Counted from the stretch's first letter, positions 43,340 to 53,919 are shown. The stretch: DNA of 64,000 bases from Sulfuriferula sp047300855 (GCF_047300855.1 NZ_CP170197.1:372001-436000), one strand, 5' to 3'. Program-made: numbers and translations. The notes: generated from the letters alone by a model not told the origin.

Positions 43340-44188
43340 TTATGCCAGCGCTGCCTTCATTTTCTGAAATGCCTTTTGTTCGATCTGGCGTACACGCTCG
43401 GCAGAAATATTATATTCCGCAGCCAGGTCGTGCAGGGTGGCGTTTTCATCTTCACGCAACCAGCGTGCTTCGACGATGTGGCGACTGCGCGCATCCAGGC
43501 TGTCCAGTGCGGACATCAGGCCCGTGCTGGTGCACTGTTCATTTTCGTTGCGAGCCAGAATCTTCGATGGTTCATCTTCGGCATTACTCAGATATGCCAA
43601 GGGCCCATAACCGTCCTCACCGTCTTCGCCCAAAGGTTCCAGCGTAACGTCCTGCCCGGAAAAACGCGCCTCCATTTCCAGCACTTCTTCGCGCTTTACG
43701 CCCAGTTCCTTAGCCATGGCGCTGGCCTCGTCCGGACTCAGGCTATTGAGTCCGGACTTGTGACTGCGCAGATTGAAAAACAGCTTGCGCTGGCCTTTTG
43801 TTGTGGCGATTTTTACCATGCGCCAGTTGCGCAGAATGTATTCGTGCATTTCAGCCTTGATCCAGTGCATGGCAAATGACACCAATCGCACACCGCGTTC
43901 GGGGTCGAAGCGTTTGACCGCTTTCATCAGGCCAATGTTACCTTCCTGAATCAGATCGGCTTGGGGTAATCCGTAGCCGACGTATTTGCGGGCGATACTC
44001 ACCACCACGCGTAAATGTGACATCACCAGACGGCCGGCTGCTTCCAGATCATTATTGTCGCGCAGGCGTCGTCCCAGTGAAATTTCTTCCTCCAGGCTCA
44101 ACATCGGATAGCTATTGATGGTATGAATATAGCTGTCCAGGCTGCTGGCACTGTTGCTCAATGCGGGTAATGCAAAAGTGGATGACAT
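43340..44188 (-). CDS. rpoH: RNA polymerase sigma-32 (heat-shock sigma factor)
   Basis: A 282-residue group 3 sigma factor. The RpoH box is QRKLFFNLR at 133-141; region 2 has DLIQEGNIGLMKAVKRFDPE and region 4 ends with ERVRQIEQKAFQKMKAAL. It directs heat-shock transcription. The ATG at 44188 is preceded by AAGGAGG. It lies downstream of ftsYEX as in E. coli, and a CIRCE-like element sits 25 bases before its start codon. Confidence 0.97.
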   Translation of the reverse strand: MSSTFALPALSNSASSLDSYIHTINSYPMLSLEEEISLGRRLRDNNDLEAAGRLVMSHLRVVVSIARKYVGYGLPQADLIQEGNIGLMKAVKRFDPERGVRLVSFAMHWIKAEMHEYILRNWRMVKIATTKGQRKLFFNLRSHKSGLNSLSPDEASAMAKELGVKREEVLEMEARFSGQDVTLEPLGEDGEDGYGPLAYLSNAEDEPSKILARNENEQCTSTGLMSALDSLDARSRHIVEARWLREDENATLHDLAAEYNISAERVRQIEQKAFQKMKAALA

Positions 44189-44212
44189 GGCATATTCCTC
44201 CTTGAATTCATT

Positions 44213-44239
44213 CTAGCACTCTGCATAAGAGAGTGCTAA
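44213..44239 (-). promoter_or_regulatory. CIRCE-like element (HrcA operator) upstream of rpoH
   Basis: On the rpoH strand the sequence is TTAGCACTC, nine bases (TCTTATGCA), then GAGTGCTAG. The CIRCE consensus is TTAGCACTC-n9-GAGTGCTAA, so only the last base differs. It lies between ftsX and rpoH, 25 bases from the rpoH ATG, a position suited to block rpoH transcription. HrcA itself is not in the window. Confidence 0.88.
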
Positions 44240-44266
44240 TCATGTAAAGTTCACCGGATTACTTGA

Positions 44267-45175
44267 TTACCTGGATTCTGTCAGGCGCAAACTGCGGTTC
44301 ACCGCCAGATAAGCGCCCAGCCAGCCCAGCGCGGCGGCAATTGCCAGCAGTATTGCCGCTTCTATCAACCCGAGCCCGGTCAAATGAAAGTTTGAGGCAT
44401 AGAGTGCGGCAAGCTTGCTGGCCTGCTGGTCGAGCAGCAGCACAGAAACCACTAAAATCAGCCAAGCAATAAGTCCGCCAAATAGCCCCTGTACTACGCC
44501 GAAATACAGGAATGGACGACGTATATAGCGGTCGGTGGCCCCGATCAGTCGACTGACTTCAATTTCCTCGCGGCGGGTGAGAATTTGCAGTCGGATGGTA
44601 TTCCCGGATACGGCTACCAGCGCAGCGCCTAGCAGGCTTGCCAGTATCCATACGAGATCGCGTCCCAAACCTAGCAGAGCGGTGAGGCGCTGCGCCCACT
44701 GGCTGTCATCCCGGACTTCGGCGACCTGCGGCCAGCCGCGGATAGCAGCAGCGATACGCGCCATATTTTGGGCGTCGGCTTGCGCAGGGATGATGATCCA
44801 GGCATCTGGTAGCGGATTGTCAGTCAAGCCCGCAGTGAGGTCGCTGACGCCGGCTTGCTTCGACAAAGCTGCCAGCGCCTGCGCACGTGGCACGAAGTGA
44901 AAACCGGCCAAATCAGTGCGTGCCTGCAGGCGTTGACGTATGACGGTGATATCGGCGTCGTTCGCGTTCTGTTGCATGAAAACGCTGATCTCGGGTTGAG
45001 CGGGCAGATCAGCGGCCAGTCGGGTGATGTTTTGAAGTAATACAAACAGTCCTGCCGGCAGGCTTAATGCGACGCCGATGGCGATAATGGCAAACAGGGT
45101 AGCGTAAGGGGCTTTCCCCATGCGCGCCAGGGTTGCGATGAGGGCCTGGCGATGGTGCGCGAGCCAGGTCATCAT
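44267..45175 (-). CDS. ftsX: Cell division protein FtsX
   Basis: A 302-residue membrane partner of FtsE with four spans: one near 25-45, a large extracytoplasmic loop containing PEISVFMQQNANDADITVIR, and three C-terminal spans (about 175-285). FtsEX links the divisome to periplasmic peptidoglycan amidase activation. It overlaps ftsE by 4 bases. Confidence 0.95.
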   Translation of the reverse strand: MMTWLAHHRQALIATLARMGKAPYATLFAIIAIGVALSLPAGLFVLLQNITRLAADLPAQPEISVFMQQNANDADITVIRQRLQARTDLAGFHFVPRAQALAALSKQAGVSDLTAGLTDNPLPDAWIIIPAQADAQNMARIAAAIRGWPQVAEVRDDSQWAQRLTALLGLGRDLVWILASLLGAALVAVSGNTIRLQILTRREEIEVSRLIGATDRYIRRPFLYFGVVQGLFGGLIAWLILVVSVLLLDQQASKLAALYASNFHLTGLGLIEAAILLAIAAALGWLGAYLAVNRSLRLTESR

Positions 45176-45821
45176 GACAGCAATGCCCCGTGTTCGAGAT
45201 GGATTACCCGGCTACCATAGGCACGAATGGCGTTTTCATCGTGTGAGGCAATGACCAGAGTGACGCCCACTTGGTTGAATGCCTTGAACATGTCCATGAT
45301 GTCGCGTGCGTAATCTGCATCCAGGTTGCCGGTGGGTTCATCGGCCAATACCAGGCTGGGGCGCGACACCACGGCGCGGGCAATACACAGGCGCTGTTGC
45401 TCGCCTCCGGAAAGGGTGATGGGGTTGGCCTTTTCGCGTTTGAGCAGGCCAACCTTGTCGAGTGCCGCGCGTGCGCGGCCAGCTGCCTCGTGGCGCGGAA
45501 ACCCGGCGATCTGTAAAGGCAGGAGCACGTTCTGCATGACGCTGCGGTCGAATAGCAATTTGTGGTCCTGAAATATCAGGCCGATATTGCGGCGCAGATA
45601 GGGAATTGCAGCGCGGCGCATTTTGCCGACATTCTGGTTATTGACCGTCACGGTTCCTTGCGTAGGGCGTTCAATCGCAGCGATAAGTTTAAGCAGTGTG
45701 GATTTGCCTGCTCCCGAGTGGCCGGAGAGAAATACCATTTCGCCGCTGGCGATTTCAAAGGAAGCATTGGACAAGGCCTCATGACCGCCTGGATAGCGCT
45801 TGGTCACGGCTTCAAAACGGA

Positions 45822-45825
<4 letters not shown>
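45172..45825 (-). CDS. ftsE: Cell division ATP-binding protein FtsE
   Basis: A 217-residue ABC ATPase: Walker A GHSGAGKST near 35-43, Q-loop LIFQDHKLLFDRSV, signature LSGGEQQRLCIARA and Walker B LVLADEPTGNLD. It forms FtsEX with the next gene. The start overlaps ftsY by 4 bases. Confidence 0.96.
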
Positions 45826-46859
<1,034 letters not shown>

Positions 46860-46954
46860 AGTGTGGGCAGTCTTTAAACGGTGTGCGGAAACACAGCATA
46901 TAATTGCGACAGCTATTTTATCATGCGCCTTAGCCTAACTCATTCCGGGATTGT

Positions 46955-48334
46955 ATGAACCTTATAAAACAAGCGCTTGTCATCGGCATTTTATGCATGG
47001 CGACCCCAGCTCTGGCCTCTGTACAGGAATTTCACCTTGCCAATGGTTTGCGCGTCCTGGTCAAGGAAGACCATCGCGCGCCGATTGTGGTATCGCAGGT
47101 GTGGTACCGCGCGGGCAGTCTGGATGAATTCAACGGCACCACCGGGGTTGCCCATGTGCTCGAACACATGATGTTCAAGGGTACCAGGGACGTGCCGGAT
47201 GGGCAGTTTTCCAAATTGATTGCAGCAGCGGGTGGGCGTGAAAATGCGTTCACCGCCCGCGACCACACTGCCTATTTTGAACAATTGCAAAAAGACCGGC
47301 TGGGACTGGCGCTCAAGCTGGAAGCCGACCGCATGCATCATCTCATCCTGTCCGACGCCGCTTTTGCCAAAGAAATCCAGGTGGTGATGGAGGAGCGCCG
47401 CATGCGTACCGACGACAAGCCGCAGGCATTGGTGTATGAGCAGCTGATGGCCACCGCGTTTCAGGAAAGCCCCTACCGGCGCCCGGTCATCGGCTGGATG
47501 AGCGATTTGCAACACATGACAGTGGAGGACGCGCGCGACTGGTACCAGCGCTGGTATGCGCCCAATAACGCCACGCTGGTGGTGGTGGGGGACGTCCAGG
47601 CGGACGCGGTGAAACAGCTGGCTGAGCGCTATTTCGGACCTATTCCGGCCAAGCAGCTGGCGCTGCGCAAGCCCCAGCCAGAACCGGCGCAAACCGGCAT
47701 CAAGCGCGTGACGGTTAAAGCGCCCGCCAAGCTGCCGTATCTGATCATGGCATACCACGCGCCGGTACTGCGCGATGTCGACAAGGACTGGGAGCCCTAT
47801 GCGCTGCAAGTTTTGGCGGCAGTGCTGGATGGCGGCGATGCCGCGCGCCTGACCCGCAACCTGGTGCGCGGGCAGCGTGTGGCCAGCGAAGCAGGCGCCG
47901 ATTACGATGCCGTGGCGCGTGGCCCGGGGCTGTTCCTGCTCGATGGCACGCCTTCCGAGGGCAAGACCGCTGCCGATCTGGAAGCCGCCCTGCGTGCCCA
48001 GATCGAACTCATCAAGAGCGATGGCGTGAGCGCCGACGAGTTGAAGCGGGTCAAGGCCCAGGTCATCGCGAGCGATGTATATCAGCGCGATTCGACTTTT
48101 TACCAGGCCATGCAACGGGGCGAGTACGCCACTGCAGGCTTGCCCATATCCGAAATTGAGGCGCGCGTGAAAAAATTGCAGGCGGTGACCCCCGAGCAGG
48201 TGCGCGATGTGGCACGCAAATATCTGGTGGATGACGAACTGACCGTGGCGACGCTGGATCCGCAACCCTTCGACAACAAGCCTCCGCGCCCAGACATGCC
48301 GGGGATGCGTCATACCGGTGGAGAACTTCGATAA
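46955..48334 (+). CDS. M16 family zinc metallopeptidase (catalytic member)
   Basis: A 459-residue periplasmic protein with a signal peptide (cut after about ATPALAS). The inverted zinc motif HxxEH is present as HVLEHMMFKGT near 66-76, with a downstream Glu region VMEERRMRTDD. The C-terminal half is the second M16 domain. It lies directly before a non-catalytic paralogue, overlapping by one base, and the two likely form a heterodimeric protease. Confidence 0.92.
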   Translation: MNLIKQALVIGILCMATPALASVQEFHLANGLRVLVKEDHRAPIVVSQVWYRAGSLDEFNGTTGVAHVLEHMMFKGTRDVPDGQFSKLIAAAGGRENAFTARDHTAYFEQLQKDRLGLALKLEADRMHHLILSDAAFAKEIQVVMEERRMRTDDKPQALVYEQLMATAFQESPYRRPVIGWMSDLQHMTVEDARDWYQRWYAPNNATLVVVGDVQADAVKQLAERYFGPIPAKQLALRKPQPEPAQTGIKRVTVKAPAKLPYLIMAYHAPVLRDVDKDWEPYALQVLAAVLDGGDAARLTRNLVRGQRVASEAGADYDAVARGPGLFLLDGTPSEGKTAADLEAALRAQIELIKSDGVSADELKRVKAQVIASDVYQRDSTFYQAMQRGEYATAGLPISEIEARVKKLQAVTPEQVRDVARKYLVDDELTVATLDPQPFDNKPPRPDMPGMRHTGGELR

Positions 48335-49641
48335 TGCGTACCCTATTTGCATTGTTTGCAGTTTTCACCGCATTGAGCGCACATGCCAGCCTGCCCATCC
48401 AGCACTGGGTGTTGGCCAATGGCGCCAAGGTGTATTTTGTGGAAAGCCACGATTTGCCGATCCTGGACGTCAGTGTCGATTTTCCCGCCGGTACGGCGCT
48501 GGAGCCCGCCAACCAAGGCGGCGTGGCCAATCTCACGCGCCACCTGCTGGGCTTGGGCGCGGGCGGCCTGGATGACAACCAGATCGCCAGCGGCATGGCC
48601 GACGTGGGCGCGGAGCTGGGCGGACGTTTCGATGCGGATCGCGCCGGCATTACGCTACGCACCCTGAGCAGCCCCGAGCAGCGCGATGCCGCATTGTCGA
48701 TACTGGCTAAGATATTGCAGCAGCCGACCTTCCCTGCGCCGGTATTGGAGCGGGAAAAGGCGCGTGTCATCGCTGGTTTGCAAGAAGCCGAAGCCCGGCC
48801 TGAGAGCCTTGCCGCCAAGGCATTTCAGACAGCGGTGTTTGGCAGCCATCCCTATGCGCGGCGTGACAGCGGCGAGATCGACAGCGTAAGCAAGCTGCAA
48901 GTGGCCGATTTGCAGGCCTTTTACCGTAGCCACTACGCCGCTTCGGGGGCGGTGGTGGCATTGATGGGTGATATCAGCCGTGCCGAGGCGGATCGCATTG
49001 CCCACCAGCTTACTGACCAACTGCCACCAGCCAGTGGCGAGGCCAGTCTGACCATACCGCCGGTGCCTGCATTGCAGCATGCGGTGTCGCGCACCATTCC
49101 CTTCCCCGCCAAGCAGAGCCAGGTGCTCATCGGGCAGCCCGGTGTAAAACGCGGCGATCCGGATTATTTTGCGCTGTATGTAGGCAACTACATCCTGGGG
49201 GGTGGCGGCTTCGATTCGCGCCTGCTCAACGAAGTGCGGCAAAAGCGTGGTTTGGCCTACAGTGTGTACAGTTATTTCATGCCCATGCGCGAGGCGGGCG
49301 CGTTTCAGATCGGGCTGCAAACCCGCACTGACCAGACCGACGAGGCGCTGCAGGTAGTGCGTCAGACGCTGGCGAATTTTGTCACCAACGGGGTGACCGA
49401 CGCGGAGCTGACCCAGGCCAAGAACAACATTGTGGGCGGCTTCCCGTTGCGTATAGACAGCAACAAGGAAATCCTCGAATATCTCGCCGTGATCGGTTTT
49501 TATGATCTGCCACTGAATTATCTGGACGAGTTCCCGAAGCGGGTCGAAGCGGTTACTGCAAAACAGATTCAAGCTGCGTTCAAACGCCATATCGATCCGG
49601 ACAAGCTGGTTACCATCGTGGTGGGCGGCAGCGGAAAATGA
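48334..49641 (+). CDS. M16 family protein lacking the catalytic motif
   Basis: A 435-residue protein with a signal peptide (MRTLFALFAVFTALSAHA). It aligns with the M16 fold (LPILDVSVDFPAGTALEPAN, GLAYSVYSYFMPMREAGAF), but the HxxEH site reads NLTRH in VANLTRHLLGLGAGGL, so the first His and the Glu are missing. It is probably the structural partner of the preceding enzyme, as in other paired M16 peptidases. It overlaps rsmD by 4 bases. Confidence 0.9.
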   Translation: MRTLFALFAVFTALSAHASLPIQHWVLANGAKVYFVESHDLPILDVSVDFPAGTALEPANQGGVANLTRHLLGLGAGGLDDNQIASGMADVGAELGGRFDADRAGITLRTLSSPEQRDAALSILAKILQQPTFPAPVLEREKARVIAGLQEAEARPESLAAKAFQTAVFGSHPYARRDSGEIDSVSKLQVADLQAFYRSHYAASGAVVALMGDISRAEADRIAHQLTDQLPPASGEASLTIPPVPALQHAVSRTIPFPAKQSQVLIGQPGVKRGDPDYFALYVGNYILGGGGFDSRLLNEVRQKRGLAYSVYSYFMPMREAGAFQIGLQTRTDQTDEALQVVRQTLANFVTNGVTDAELTQAKNNIVGGFPLRIDSNKEILEYLAVIGFYDLPLNYLDEFPKRVEAVTAKQIQAAFKRHIDPDKLVTIVVGGSGK

Positions 49642-50213
49642 ATCATGCCGGGACTGTGCGCAATCGGGTGCGCATTATCAGCGGCCACTGGCGGCGGCGT
49701 TTGATCAGTTTCCCCGATGCTGAAGGACTGCGACCCACTCCGGATGCGGTACGCGAAAAGCTGTTCAATTGGCTGGGCCAGGAACTATATGGGCTGGACT
49801 GCCTCGATCTGTTCGCCGGTAGCGGCGCGCTTGGATTCGAAGCAGCTTCGCGCGGCGCTCGGCGCGTGACAATGGTGGAAAAAAACCGTTTGGTACTCAA
49901 TGGATTGCAACTCAGCGTGACTGCATTGGCAGCCAACAATGTCGATGTGTTGCAGGGAGATGGGGTAAAATTCCTGTCCGAGTACAGCGGGCGCTTTGAC
50001 GTGGTATTTCTCGATCCCCCTTATGCTGCAGGTTTACAAGAGCAGGTGTTGGCGGCGTTACCGCCGCATCTGAACCCCGGCGCCCGTGTGTATGTCGAGC
50101 ATGACGGCAATCTGGTCGTGCCGACTGGCTGGTTGGTGTGGCGCGAGGGACGCGCGGGTAAAGCGCATTTTTGCCTGCTCAAACAGACGCAGGAACAGGA
50201 CAGCCATGTATAA
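49638..50213 (+). CDS. rsmD: 16S rRNA (guanine966-N2)-methyltransferase
   Basis: A 191-residue SAM-dependent methyltransferase. RIISGHWRRRLISFPDAEGLRPTPD is the RsmD start, DLFAGSGALGFEAASRGA the SAM loop and FLDPPY the catalytic DPPY motif. It modifies G966 in the small subunit. The rsmD-coaD pairing, overlapping by 8 bases here, is conserved across proteobacteria. Confidence 0.95.
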   Translation: MNHAGTVRNRVRIISGHWRRRLISFPDAEGLRPTPDAVREKLFNWLGQELYGLDCLDLFAGSGALGFEAASRGARRVTMVEKNRLVLNGLQLSVTALAANNVDVLQGDGVKFLSEYSGRFDVVFLDPPYAAGLQEQVLAALPPHLNPGARVYVEHDGNLVVPTGWLVWREGRAGKAHFCLLKQTQEQDSHV

Positions 50214-50694
50214 AATTGCGGTCTATCCCGGCACCTTTGATCCGGTTACACGCGGCCATGAAGACCTGGTTCGGCGTGCGTTGCGCATTTTCGACGAGGT
50301 TGTGGTGGCGGTGGCTGCAGGCAGCCATAAGCGCCCGTTTTTTGATTTGAGCGAACGCGTGGAGATGGCGCAGCAGGTATTTTCCGATGCGCCGCAGGTG
50401 CGTGTGGTGGGCTTTTCCGGCCTGCTGATGCAACTCGTGGCCGAGCAGGAAGCTCATATCATCTTGCGCGGCTTGCGTGCGGTATCGGATTTCGAATACG
50501 AATTCCAGCTCGCCGGTATGAACCGCCACCTCAATCCCGAGGTCGAAACCGTGTTCATGACCCCGGCTGAGCAGTTGATGTTTATTTCCGCCAGCATGGT
50601 GCGTGAAATCGCCCTGCTGGGCGGCGACGTGAGTCAGTTTGTGCCGCACTTGGTCGCACAACGACTTCAGGCTAAAATTGTATCAACCCAGTAA
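50206..50694 (+). CDS. coaD: Phosphopantetheine adenylyltransferase
   Basis: Converts 4'-phosphopantetheine to dephospho-CoA. The 162-residue protein has YPGTFDPVTRGHEDLVRRA with the TxGH nucleotidyltransferase motif, and ends SASMVREIALLGGDVSQFVP, typical of CoaD. The ATG at 50206 inside the end of rsmD was chosen because the family starts MYKIAVYPGTFDP. Confidence 0.97.
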   Translation: MYKIAVYPGTFDPVTRGHEDLVRRALRIFDEVVVAVAAGSHKRPFFDLSERVEMAQQVFSDAPQVRVVGFSGLLMQLVAEQEAHIILRGLRAVSDFEYEFQLAGMNRHLNPEVETVFMTPAEQLMFISASMVREIALLGGDVSQFVPHLVAQRLQAKIVSTQ

Positions 50695-50705
50695 AGGATA
50701 ATGAA

Positions 50706-50960
50706 ATGTCTCTGTTAATTACGGATGAATGCATCAATTGTGACGTGTGCGAGCCGGAGTGCCCCAATGAGGCGATCTATCAGGGCGACAGCATTTACGA
50801 AATCGACCCGAACAAATGCACCGAGTGTGTTGGACATTACGACGCGCCGCAATGTGTGGAGGTGTGTCCGGTGGACTGTATCCCGCTGGGGATTGAGGAA
50901 ACTCAGGAGCAGTTAATGGATCGTTATCTGTTATTGACGGGACGCCAGGCGTCGGCTTGA
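50706..50960 (+). CDS. 2[4Fe-4S] ferredoxin, YfhL/Alvin type
   Basis: An 84-residue ferredoxin. The first cluster uses CINCDVCEPECP; the second has the long insertion of the Allochromatium-type group, CTECVGHYDAPQCVEVCP, with eight residues between Cys pairs. It is a low-potential electron carrier of unknown partner. It sits directly after coaD, a common arrangement, and is followed by a strong terminator. Confidence 0.93.
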   Translation: MSLLITDECINCDVCEPECPNEAIYQGDSIYEIDPNKCTECVGHYDAPQCVEVCPVDCIPLGIEETQEQLMDRYLLLTGRQASA

Positions 50961-50967
50961 GACGGCC

Positions 50968-51007
50968 GCCAAATAAAAAGCCCCGCTTGCGGGGCTTTTT
51001 ATTTGGC
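50968..51007. terminator. Bidirectional rho-independent terminator
   Basis: GCCAAATAAAAAGCCCCGC (50968-50986) is fully complementary to GCGGGGCTTTTTATTTGGC (50989-51007), with a TT loop. It ends transcription from the ferredoxin gene and, in the other direction, from the dynamin-like gene. Confidence 0.93.
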
Positions 51008-51021
51008 GATAGAAGCCAAGC

Positions 51022-52983
51022 TCAGGCTACAGCAGCACTGACTTCAGTCAGGCCTGGGGTGAGCACCGTCGTGACATGTGACTGCATCCCATCCAGTTCG
51101 TCCAGTTGTCTGCGCAGGGTGACCTGCATCTGCTGCAGTTCGGCGATACGGTCTTCCAGCGTGTCGGTGGCCTTGTGGATGCGCTTGATGCTTTCCAGCC
51201 GACGACGCAGCTGCATCTGGTGTTCGCGGACTTGCGTTTCCATGGGGGCCATCACCGCCTTGAGCCAGTTGTCGGCTTCGCGATTGGCCACTTCGTAAAT
51301 ATTGACCACGCGGCTTGCCAGCGTCTCGAAGAATTTGGTGGTCAGCGTGTACTGCTCGTTGGTCAGCATGTTGATCAAGGTGTTGAAATGCTCGTTGTAG
51401 CTTTTTTCCAGCCGCTCCATTTCCTTTTTATATTTGAAAGTGGAGTAGTTCGGCGGAGTAATTTCGATCAGGCCATGTTCCTCGTTGAACTTCTTGTACA
51501 TCGCCGTCATCATGGATTTGATCTCTTCGATCTGTTCCGCTGAGTGGGTAATATTAGCGTCCACATGGATGAAGAAAGCGCTCATCGCCTCGCGCAAGCC
51601 TTTGGTGAAGCGACTGTTTTCCATGGCTATGCGAGTTTCACGGACCTCGCTCTTGATGCGATCCATACCCAGATAATCGAACAGGGCATTGGATTGCTGC
51701 GAGAACACGCTGCGTAGCGCCTGGAATTGCTGCAGGCCTTTTTCAAAGTGGGTTTTTTCTTCCTCCACTTTGGTCATCATATGCTGCACGACTTCTTCGT
51801 TTTTGCCGCGCAGGCCGGTCAGTTCGCCCAGCTGTTCGTTGATATTGGTCATCCGCGCAGTGAGCAAGGCGCGCGTGCCGGACATCAGGTCCTGCATTTC
51901 GTTTTCGGTATTGTCGCGCACGATTTCGCGTTTGGACGGGATCAGCTCATCGCTTAACGCCCGTTCAAATTCGCTCAAACGGCTTTTGGCCAGCAGGGCC
52001 GCATCGCCATTAACCTTGGCAAGCAGGCCCTTCTGGGCGGATATTGGATAAATCTGGGAGGCATCCAGGCCCAGCAGGTTGGCGCAGCTGTTGATCTGGC
52101 TGGTGAGTTCCTGCTCGATCGCATCGGCCTGTTTCAGATCGTCCCACAGCCCATCGATCTTGTTGAGCACAATCAGCCGCCCTTTATTGCGGCTGTGCAG
52201 CGTGGCAATATGGTCGCGCCACACTTCGATATCGGATTTGGTCACGCCGGTATCCGCGGCAAGAATGAACACGATGGCGTGGGCGTTGGGCAGCAGGTTG
52301 AGGGTAAGCTCCGGTTCGGTACCGATGGCGTTCAGTCCCGGCGTGTCGAGGATGACCAGGCCTTTTTTCAGCAGCGGATGCGGAAAGTTGATGATGGCGT
52401 GACGCCAGCGCGGAATTTCCACACGGCCATCCGCATCCACGGTGAGCAGGGCATCCACATCCCCTTCGTGATAAAGGCCGTATTTTGTCGCTTCATCCTT
52501 GGAGACCTTGCGGGTTTCACCAACTTGCAGCATGGCCGCAGTCATTGCGTCAGCCGAATCAACATTCAGCGGCGTGGTGATCCATTCCTCCGGATAGCGT
52601 TTGTACTCGGCGGTGGTCACGCTGCTGCCGCGGGTCTCGATGGGCAACAGCTGGATCGACGGCGGCCGTTCCGGGTCGTAGAGCAGTTCGGTCGGGCACA
52701 TGGTGGTACGCCCGGCAGTGGAAGGCAGGAGCCGCTGCTTGTAATCGGCAAAGAAGATCGCATTGATCAGCTCCGACTTGCCGCGCGAAAATTCGGCGAC
52801 AAAAGCCACATTCAGCTTGTCCTCGGCCAGCCGGTCAAGCAGATGCTGCAAGCGCAGATCGATCTGGCCATCGTTGATTTCCTGTTCGCTGAGCCAATCG
52901 CGGTAACCCGCGATGCTCTGGGCCAGGCGTTCGCGCCAGGCACTGTAATGCTCGAACTGTTCGACCAGGGTATTGTTGGACAT
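51022..52983 (-). CDS. Dynamin-family large GTPase
   Basis: A 653-residue dynamin-like protein. The P-loop is AEFSRGKSELINAIF near 65-79, G3 is VILDTPGLNAIG, and G4 is IVLNKIDGLWDD near 280. The C-terminal half is long, helical and coiled-coil-like. Bacterial dynamins remodel or fuse membranes, and some defend against phage. The ATG at 52983 follows AGGAGAG and was preferred to an upstream in-frame ATG (53037). It stands alone, with no second dynamin gene next to it. Confidence 0.87.
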   Translation of the reverse strand: MSNNTLVEQFEHYSAWRERLAQSIAGYRDWLSEQEINDGQIDLRLQHLLDRLAEDKLNVAFVAEFSRGKSELINAIFFADYKQRLLPSTAGRTTMCPTELLYDPERPPSIQLLPIETRGSSVTTAEYKRYPEEWITTPLNVDSADAMTAAMLQVGETRKVSKDEATKYGLYHEGDVDALLTVDADGRVEIPRWRHAIINFPHPLLKKGLVILDTPGLNAIGTEPELTLNLLPNAHAIVFILAADTGVTKSDIEVWRDHIATLHSRNKGRLIVLNKIDGLWDDLKQADAIEQELTSQINSCANLLGLDASQIYPISAQKGLLAKVNGDAALLAKSRLSEFERALSDELIPSKREIVRDNTENEMQDLMSGTRALLTARMTNINEQLGELTGLRGKNEEVVQHMMTKVEEEKTHFEKGLQQFQALRSVFSQQSNALFDYLGMDRIKSEVRETRIAMENSRFTKGLREAMSAFFIHVDANITHSAEQIEEIKSMMTAMYKKFNEEHGLIEITPPNYSTFKYKKEMERLEKSYNEHFNTLINMLTNEQYTLTTKFFETLASRVVNIYEVANREADNWLKAVMAPMETQVREHQMQLRRRLESIKRIHKATDTLEDRIAELQQMQVTLRRQLDELDGMQSHVTTVLTPGLTEVSAAVA

Positions 52984-53103
52984 GGTGCGCTCTCCTGAAT
53001 GGGCGTTTTTGTATTTTGCCGGGCCATTATCGGCCAAATATTTAGCCGCTTCAATGGATTGTAAATTTATCTATGAATTAAGCGTAGCAAAGCCCATGCC
53101 TGG

Positions 53104-53919
53104 TCAAGTCTGGCAACATGGACAGTAAAATGTGGAGCGTTGCCCCTGGCGTATTTGTCTGATGGAACTGCTGCATACCCGGCATGATTCTCCAGCGCGG
53201 CCGTACACCGTGTATTGTTGCTGGAAATAGCCAGCCTCGCCTGCGCTGTTGACGAAATCGCGCAGGGTGCTGCCGCCGGCCTCAATTGCACGTGCCAGGA
53301 TCGTGCGGATGGCCGCTGTCAGCCTGGCATAGCGCGCCAGCGAGAGCCGCCCGGCAGGCGTGGTGGGACGGATGCCGGCGAGGAACAGCGCCTCATTGGC
53401 ATAGATATTTCCTACCCCTGCCACCACATGGCTATCCATCAGAAACGTTTTAATGGGCACTTTGCGCCCGCGTGAATAACCATGCAGGTAGGTCTCATCG
53501 AACATTTCCGACAAGGGTTCCGGCCCCAGATTCTCCAGCAGGGGGTGACGTAAAACGTCGCTTTGCGTCCACAATACGGCACCAAAGCGGCGTGGGTCGC
53601 GCAGGCGGATACAGGTGCCATTATCGAGCACCAGATCAATATGGTCATGAACGCCTGCCGGGAAATTGCTGTCCATGATACGCAGGCTGCCCGACATACC
53701 CAGATGCAGGATAAGCGTGCCGTGCTGCAGCGTCATGATCAGGTATTTGGCACGCCGGGTCAGGTTCAGAATAGGCTGTCCGGCGACTTGTTGCGCGAGG
53801 TCGGCGGGTACCGGCCAGCGTAATTGTGTGTTGCGCACCAAAGCTGTAACGATGTTGCGCCCTATGCAATGCGGAGCCAGTCCGCGGCAGGTGGTTTCAA
53901 CTTCAGGAAGCTCGGGCAT
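53104..53919 (-). CDS. mutM: Formamidopyrimidine-DNA glycosylase
   Basis: A bifunctional DNA repair enzyme removing 8-oxoguanine. The catalytic Pro and Glu follow the initiator in MPELPEVETTCRGL; the helix-two-turn-helix includes FLMDSHVVAGVGNIYANEAL and the zinc finger CRVCSSSIRQ...CPCCQ ends the protein. It is 271 residues long, as usual. It is divergent from gloA. Confidence 0.97.
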   Translation of the reverse strand: MPELPEVETTCRGLAPHCIGRNIVTALVRNTQLRWPVPADLAQQVAGQPILNLTRRAKYLIMTLQHGTLILHLGMSGSLRIMDSNFPAGVHDHIDLVLDNGTCIRLRDPRRFGAVLWTQSDVLRHPLLENLGPEPLSEMFDETYLHGYSRGRKVPIKTFLMDSHVVAGVGNIYANEALFLAGIRPTTPAGRLSLARYARLTAAIRTILARAIEAGGSTLRDFVNSAGEAGYFQQQYTVYGRAGESCRVCSSSIRQIRQGQRSTFYCPCCQT

